Assembly: GCA_002717185.1 (NCBI GenBank)
Contig: PBDC01000098.1
Location: 1-28,437 of the forward strand
Direction of reading: 5' to 3'
Length of the DNA stretch: 28,437 nucleotides
DNA from: Rhodospirillaceae bacterium
GTDB taxonomy: Bacteria; Pseudomonadota; Alphaproteobacteria; UBA8366; GCA-2717185
Both the position numbers and the translations under genes were made by a program. Below are positions 24,174-28,437 of this stretch, in pieces; the stretch's first letter is position 1, and the number at the start of each line of letters is the position of its first letter. The notes beneath the pieces were generated by a model. That model was not told the origin of the DNA. It worked only from the letters and a program-made list of their open reading frames with translations, and ran no database searches.

Positions 24174-25391
24174 CTAAACAACGCCTTTATCACGCAGCAC
24201 AGCGACTTCATTTTCCGACATACCAAGCATTTCACCTAGAATTTCTTCCGTATGCTGGCCCAGCATCGGAGGCGCGTTTCGGTAGTCTACTGGGGTTTCC
24301 GACATCTTGATCGGACTTGCGATCAGCTTTGCGGGTCGATCGCCCGTCGCTGGGTGCGGCATCTCGACCGTCATCTTGCGCGCCTTCACGTGCGGATCTT
24401 CGAACACCTGCTCCAGCGTGTTGATAGGTCCACAGCCTACCTTGTGCTTCTCCAATTCCGCCAACCACCAGGATGACGGCTTTTGGTTCGTGATTTTGTT
24501 CAAGGTAGCCGTGACGTGATCACGGTTGCGTACACGCTCCACCGCTGTGTTGAACCTCTCGTCTTCCAGCAGTTCCTTGCAGCCCGCCAACTCGCAAAAG
24601 CGTTCGAAGGTCGGATCGTTACCTACAGAAACGACGAAATACCCATCCGACGAAGGCATTACCTGGTACGGCACTATATTCGGATGTAAGTTGCCGAGCC
24701 GTGGCGGGTTCACCCCCGTCGCCAGATAATTCATACCCTGATTGGCAAGCCAAGCTACGTGCGTGTCGAGCATGGAGATATCGATATGCTGGCCTTCACC
24801 GGTCAAATGCTGGTGCCGCACAGCGGCCAAGATAGACATGCCCGCATACATTCCGGCCATCATATCGGCGATCGACACGCCGACTTTCATAGGCTCCCCT
24901 TCCGGCTCACCAGTAAGGCTCATGACGCCACCCATTGCTTGGATTAAGGCGTCATAGCCCGGGCGATCAGCATAGGGTCCAGTGTGCCCGAAACCGGTAA
25001 TTGAGCAGTATATCAAACGTGGGAATTCGGCATGCAACTGCTCGTAGCCCAAACCATATTTCTCTAGGGTTCCGGTCTTAAAATTCTCAGCCAGTACATC
25101 GCACTCAGCTACCAGTTTTTTAGCTATTGCCTGGCCTTCCGTATCGGACAGGTTGAGCGTAATGGACCGTTTATTGCGGTTGGTGCCCGCGAAATAGGCA
25201 CTTTCGGAGCTGTCAGCACCTTTGTCATCCGGCAGGTAGGGTGGAGCAAAATTACGCGTGTCGTCTCCGACCTTCGGTCGCTCAATCTTGATCACCTCGG
25301 CGCCAAGATCGCCCAAAATCTGTGTACAATGAGGACCTGCGAGAATTCGGGTAAGGTCGAACACCTTTAGGCCGGCTAGCGGTCCGCTCAT
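24174..25391 (-). CDS. CaiB/BaiF class III CoA transferase
   Basis: 405 residues from ATG 25389-25391, with GAGG about 8 bases before it; the frame is open 22 codons further upstream but without support. Conserved blocks are LAGLKVFDLTRILAGPHCTQ, LGDLGAEVIKIERP, YCSITGFGHTGPYADRPGYD and VGVSIADMMAGMYA, which holds the catalytic Asp176 expected to form an acyl-anhydride. GEGQHIDISMLD also fits. The enzyme moves CoA between carboxylic acids (formyl-CoA, carnitine or succinyl-CoA types); the acid is unknown. It is divergent from the SpmAB-like gene, and no acyl-CoA dehydratase or synthetase lies beside it. Confidence 0.92.
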   Translation of the reverse strand: MSGPLAGLKVFDLTRILAGPHCTQILGDLGAEVIKIERPKVGDDTRNFAPPYLPDDKGADSSESAYFAGTNRNKRSITLNLSDTEGQAIAKKLVAECDVLAENFKTGTLEKYGLGYEQLHAEFPRLIYCSITGFGHTGPYADRPGYDALIQAMGGVMSLTGEPEGEPMKVGVSIADMMAGMYAGMSILAAVRHQHLTGEGQHIDISMLDTHVAWLANQGMNYLATGVNPPRLGNLHPNIVPYQVMPSSDGYFVVSVGNDPTFERFCELAGCKELLEDERFNTAVERVRNRDHVTATLNKITNQKPSSWWLAELEKHKVGCGPINTLEQVFEDPHVKARKMTVEMPHPATGDRPAKLIASPIKMSETPVDYRNAPPMLGQHTEEILGEMLGMSENEVAVLRDKGVV

Positions 25392-25514
25392 ATTGTCATC
25401 CTCGGATTGTATATCGACGGGCGCGCCCTTTTCGCATTCCACCCCGGATAACGTCAAATTTCTTTTGCGAATCGGGTATAGGTGTTTGATGTTGTCACTG
25501 AAAAATCTTTGCCA

Positions 25515-26807
25515 ATGAATGCGGTATTTCTCGGCGCAGTTTTGATCGCGTTCGTCGTAGCGGGATATCGGCAGATCACCTTTAAGGTGACGCCAGGCGC
25601 GACCGCGCCTATGGATGCGCTTGGCCTCGCCATGATCGATGCCGCAAAGGGGTCAGTCACCCTCGCGATCGGACTTGTGGGTGTGATGGCATTGTTCCTA
25701 GGGCTGATGAAAGTTGCCGAGGCGGGTGGGCTGCTCGCGATAATCGCCAAGACCGTTCGCCCTTTGATGGTGCGGCTATTCCCCGAAGTCCCCGCCGATC
25801 ACCCGGCGATGGGAGCGATGATCATGAATATCTCGGCCAACGTACTGGGGCTCGGTAATGCTGCGACCCCTTTCGGCATCCGCGCTATGCAGGAACTCGA
25901 CAAGCTAAATCCGCATAAAGGTACCGCGAGCAACGCCATGGTCATGTTCTTGGCGATCAACACCTCCTCGGTGACCCTACTACCGACGGGCGTGATCGCG
26001 CTTCGCGCCTCAGCAGGATCAGAAGATCCGGCAGGAATTCTGCCAACGACTTTGTTTGCAACGATCTGCTCTACCATTGTCGCAATTACAGCGGTCAAGC
26101 TTTACCAGCGGTTCACCACGCCAGCGGCAGCTTATGGCAGCGACGCTGAAGACCCCGTCGAAGATGCTGACACCGCAGGCGATGCAGTGCCGCCAGTAGC
26201 AAGCGAACCGTATCCCGTCTGGGTATCCGCAACAGTGCTAGCCGTCGTCGTCGCTTTGATACCGGTCACGATCCTTTACGGCCGCGATATCGCACCCTGG
26301 ATCATCCCTGGACTAATGATCGCTCTTCTTGGATTCGGCGCCTTACGCAGCGTTCCCATCTACGAGGTCTTTGTCGAAGGTGCAAAAGGCGGCTTTGACG
26401 TCGCGTTGAGGATCATTCCGTATCTCGTGGCTATATTGGTGGCGGTGGCGATGCTGCGATCGAGTGGCGCACTGGAATTGTTGATCACACCGCTAGGCGC
26501 TATCACAACTCTATTCGGACTCCCGCCGGAAGCGCTCCCCATGGCGCTTCTACGCCCTCTCTCAGGGTCGGGCGCCTATGGCGTTTTGGCTTCGACGATC
26601 CAAGATCCGACAACAGGGCCGGATACCTACGTTGGCTATCTAGTCAGCACTTTCCAAGGTTCCACGGAAACGACTTTTTATGTGCTCGCGGTCTATTTTG
26701 GCGCTGTACAGATTCGTCGCATCCGCCACGCGCTGGCAGCAGCCCTCACTGCCGATATCGCTGGTATCGCGGCAGCTATCGCAATCACTTCATATCTGTT
26801 CGCTTAG
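25515..26807 (+). CDS. SpmA-SpmB fused nucleoside-recognition (GATE) membrane protein
   Basis: 430 residues from ATG 25515; a GTG at 25482 in the same frame would add 11 residues. Neither has a good ribosome-binding site, and a TATAGG box at 25477 leaves the ATG as the more likely start. The first half resembles spore maturation protein SpmA: MIMNISANVLGLGNAATPFG, then AMVMFLAINTSSVTLLPTGV. After an acidic linker (about 205-235) the second half resembles SpmB: VFVEGAKGGFDVALRIIPYL, LRPLSGSGAYGVLAS, STETTFYVLAVYFG. About ten membrane segments are present. SpmA/B belong to the nucleoside recognition superfamily; in this non-sporulating lineage the substrate is unknown. Confidence 0.88.
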   Translation: MNAVFLGAVLIAFVVAGYRQITFKVTPGATAPMDALGLAMIDAAKGSVTLAIGLVGVMALFLGLMKVAEAGGLLAIIAKTVRPLMVRLFPEVPADHPAMGAMIMNISANVLGLGNAATPFGIRAMQELDKLNPHKGTASNAMVMFLAINTSSVTLLPTGVIALRASAGSEDPAGILPTTLFATICSTIVAITAVKLYQRFTTPAAAYGSDAEDPVEDADTAGDAVPPVASEPYPVWVSATVLAVVVALIPVTILYGRDIAPWIIPGLMIALLGFGALRSVPIYEVFVEGAKGGFDVALRIIPYLVAILVAVAMLRSSGALELLITPLGAITTLFGLPPEALPMALLRPLSGSGAYGVLASTIQDPTTGPDTYVGYLVSTFQGSTETTFYVLAVYFGAVQIRRIRHALAAALTADIAGIAAAIAITSYLFA

Positions 26808-26831
26808 TTGTCGCCGCAGCTAGCGGATTTA

Positions 26832-26858
26832 GGTGTGGCTTAACACCGGTTTTCTTTT
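26832..26858 (+). terminator. Possible terminator after the SpmAB-like gene
   Basis: GGTGT (26832-26836) and ACACC (26843-26847) form a short stem with a 6-base loop, followed by GG and a TTTTCTTTTT tract. The stem is short but position and T tract fit an intrinsic terminator. Confidence 0.45.
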
Positions 26859-27684
26859 TATTGCAAAAAAACAGGACAAACGCGGCTTGGTGAGTTGGAC
26901 AGCCGGTTAATGACTAAATTTAAGTTTCCGGGAGATGTCACTCAACAGCGTGCCGCACAGCATTCAAACTACGGCCTCGCCAATGCAAACATGCGAATGC
27001 AGGCTTCGAGCACGCAGGACTGGCCTTTTTAACAGCAGGTGCCGTTCGGATCACCCTTTGTCGACAGCACGAAGCTTAGCGCCCAGCGAGTGCGACGAGA
27101 ACGATCCATAATTTAAGTGCGCCAATGATGCTGTCCTCCTCCAGGGACCAATTTCACATCGCTAAGCACGTCTAATTGTTTAAGTTCTATAAATTTTTTC
27201 CGCTCATGGGTTTGAAGATGCGGCGACGCCCCTCGCCGCCACTTAAGTCTCAGCCCGTCGGATGTGGTCCGTCGAGTGAATGATCTTTCTCATACATCGT
27301 GTTTTCCGATGCTGGGATTTTAAGAATATGTTTTGCTCAGCAACCATCAAGCCAACATCGTAACATAAGAAATGCAATTAACTTGCTGATTTTACGCGGA
27401 ATTATAATTGCGATTTTTCTCCAAGTCGATGGGAAGACATCCAAATCGTTGCCTGGAATTAACGCAATCGACAACAATGCTCACAAAAATTGCAAGCCGG
27501 TACCACAGGCTTGAATTTCCACCGATTCGCGAATTCGCACCCTTTATGCTTTCGCGCCCCTTAATCGCCTTTTCATTTAACGCTGCTGTATCCCGCAGTT
27601 CCAGTTGGGTTTCAGCTTCGTCGAATAGTCGCCAAACCACCACTTTGACTCTTGCACCAGAGCTTTGGAAAACTAACGTCATTC
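26859..27684. other. Long gap before the thiC leader
   Basis: About 830 bases with stops in all frames and no recognised gene, repeat or RNA. The minus-strand frame at 27392-27868 is open for 158 codons but runs through the riboswitch and lacks family features. A possible -35 TTGACT (27645-27650) for thiC lies near the right end, without a convincing -10. Confidence 0.4.
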
Positions 27685-27795
27685 CTAGGGGAGCCTTGTT
27701 TAAAAGGCTGAGATACTGATAGCTCTGTGGCTTTACCAAAGAGCGACGCGGTGACCCTTTGAACCTGATCCGGATCATGCCGGCGTAGGGAGAGG
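27685..27795 (+). promoter_or_regulatory. TPP riboswitch (THI element)
   Basis: The conserved blocks are in order: AGGGGAGCC (27688-27695), GGCTGAGA (27706-27713), ACCCTTTGAACCTGATC (27754-27770), then CGGATCATGCCGGCGTAGGG to about 27790. These are the pyrophosphate- and pyrimidine-sensor arms of the thiamine pyrophosphate aptamer. It lies 100 bases ahead of thiC, which TPP binding should repress. Confidence 0.93.
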
Positions 27796-27861
27796 AAACC
27801 AGCTTCCGCGTTGATAAATTAAATTGAATGACGCAAAGCATTTCCGCCCAAACCAGTAACC

Positions 27862-27892
27862 GGACCACTAACCCTTTAATGGCAAGAGGTCC
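27862..27892 (+). promoter_or_regulatory. Possible Shine-Dalgarno-sequestering hairpin for thiC
   Basis: GGACC (27862-27866) can pair with GGTCC (27888-27892), which overlaps the ribosome-binding site AGAGG (27885-27889) of thiC. There is no T tract after the aptamer, so control of translation rather than of transcription is suggested. Only 5 pairs, hence tentative. Confidence 0.35.
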
Positions 27893-27895
27893 AAT

Positions 27896-28437
27896 ATGCC
27901 CTTAGACAATGACGAAATGATCATCTCGACTGGCCCCATCCCCGGTTCGAAAAAGACCTATGTGCAGGCCGGTCACGACGGCAATTTGCGCGTCCCCTTC
28001 CGCGAAGTAGCATTGGAGCCAAGCGCGAATGAAGGCTCAGTCCTCCTCTACGACACATCGGGACCGTACACTGCCGACAGCGCGGACATTGATGTCTATA
28101 AAGGTATCGCCCGCACCCGTGAGACTTGGATCCGCGCCCGTGGCGATATCGAAGAATACGAAGGCCGCGAGATCCGGCCAGAAGACAATCACCGGCAGGC
28201 CGACGATCAAGACGCGTGCCCGGAATTTCCGGTCAAACACCGTCCACTGCGCGCGAAAAGCGGCGCGACGGTAACCCAGATGCATTACGCGCGTCAGGGC
28301 ATAATTACGCCGGAGATGGAATTCATCGCCGCGCGCGAAAATCTCGGCCGCTCGGATTTCTACGGCGATGGTGAAACTTTCGGTGCCAATATCCCCGAAG
28401 AAATGACACCTGAGTTCGTGCGTAAAGAAGTCGCCGA
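27896..28437 (+). CDS. thiC: Phosphomethylpyrimidine synthase, 3' truncated
   Basis: 180 codons are visible and the frame runs off the window. ATG 27896 has AGAGG about 6 bases ahead. The N-terminus is the ThiC-associated domain: ISTGPIPGSKKTYV, VPFREVALEPS, LYDTSGPYTAD, then the core start VTQMHYARQGIITPEMEFIA and NIPEEMTPEFVR. The radical-SAM CxxCxxxxC cluster motif would lie beyond the window. ThiC converts aminoimidazole ribotide to hydroxymethylpyrimidine phosphate for thiamine. The TPP riboswitch upstream confirms the role. Confidence 0.97.
   Translation, partial: MPLDNDEMIISTGPIPGSKKTYVQAGHDGNLRVPFREVALEPSANEGSVLLYDTSGPYTADSADIDVYKGIARTRETWIRARGDIEEYEGREIRPEDNHRQADDQDACPEFPVKHRPLRAKSGATVTQMHYARQGIITPEMEFIAARENLGRSDFYGDGETFGANIPEEMTPEFVRKEVA

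Noticed and set aside
27392..27868. 158-residue minus-strand ORF
   Set aside because: It is antisense to the TPP riboswitch and thiC leader, has no family motif, and its open frame is explained by chance.
1..28437. Mobile elements, CRISPR arrays, tRNA or rRNA genes
   Set aside because: I looked for transposase-like proteins, direct-repeat arrays and tRNA-like cloverleaf ends and saw none. This was by eye, so short or degraded elements could be missed.

Overview
The window looks like part of an alphaproteobacterial chromosome, plausibly a free-living or marine Rhodospirillales-like organism. This rests on gene content only: a 41-residue L36 of the zinc-free type, a three-gene glcDEF glycolate oxidase set, thiC behind a TPP riboswitch, and many small-molecule catabolic enzymes (two luciferase-type monooxygenases, FAD amine oxidase, M19 dipeptidase, HpaI aldolase, class III CoA transferase). 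There is no rRNA, tRNA, CRISPR array, phage gene or intact insertion sequence that I can see.

Layout. 1-4018: a 5'-truncated luciferase-like oxidoreductase (+), a YdhR-type small protein (-), a TIM-barrel amidohydrolase (+), an alpha/beta hydrolase (-) and a decayed sugar-phosphate-isomerase-like pseudogene (+). 4262-7079: a tightly overlapping minus-strand operon of an exported TPR protein, an APH-type small-molecule kinase and a divergent enolase homologue. 7462-11454: a TPR protein fused to a methyltransferase (+), converging on a pair made of an FAD oxidoreductase and an Asp/Glu racemase-family protein (-). 11520-14932: an arylformamidase-like hydrolase, a DUF2461 protein and a second luciferase-family monooxygenase (+). 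14929-19050: a divergon, with FAD amine oxidase, ParB/Srx-fold small protein and SDR dehydrogenase on the minus strand and M19 dipeptidase homologue and HpaI aldolase on the plus strand, around a 146-base region with two inverted repeats. 19512-23763: rpmJ with a clear promoter and terminator, then glcD-glcE-glcF (-). 24174-26807: class III CoA transferase (-) divergent from an SpmA-SpmB fusion membrane protein (+). 27685-end: TPP riboswitch and the start of thiC.

How it fits together. Most of the window is scavenging metabolism: hydrolases open amides and esters, flavoenzymes and a dehydrogenase oxidise the products, an aldolase and a CoA transferase pass carbon to central metabolism, and GlcDEF turns glycolate into glyoxylate. 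The substrates of the individual clusters cannot be read from the sequence. The most unusual unit is the kinase plus enolase-homologue operon, which suggests a phosphorylation-then-dehydration step on a 2-phosphoglycerate-like compound. Several proteins (enolase homologue, M19 homologue, racemase-family protein) keep the fold signature but differ at classical catalytic positions. Gene borders are compact, with 4-base start/stop overlaps and convergent stop codons sharing a palindrome, but a few long gaps hold recognisable or possible gene remnants.
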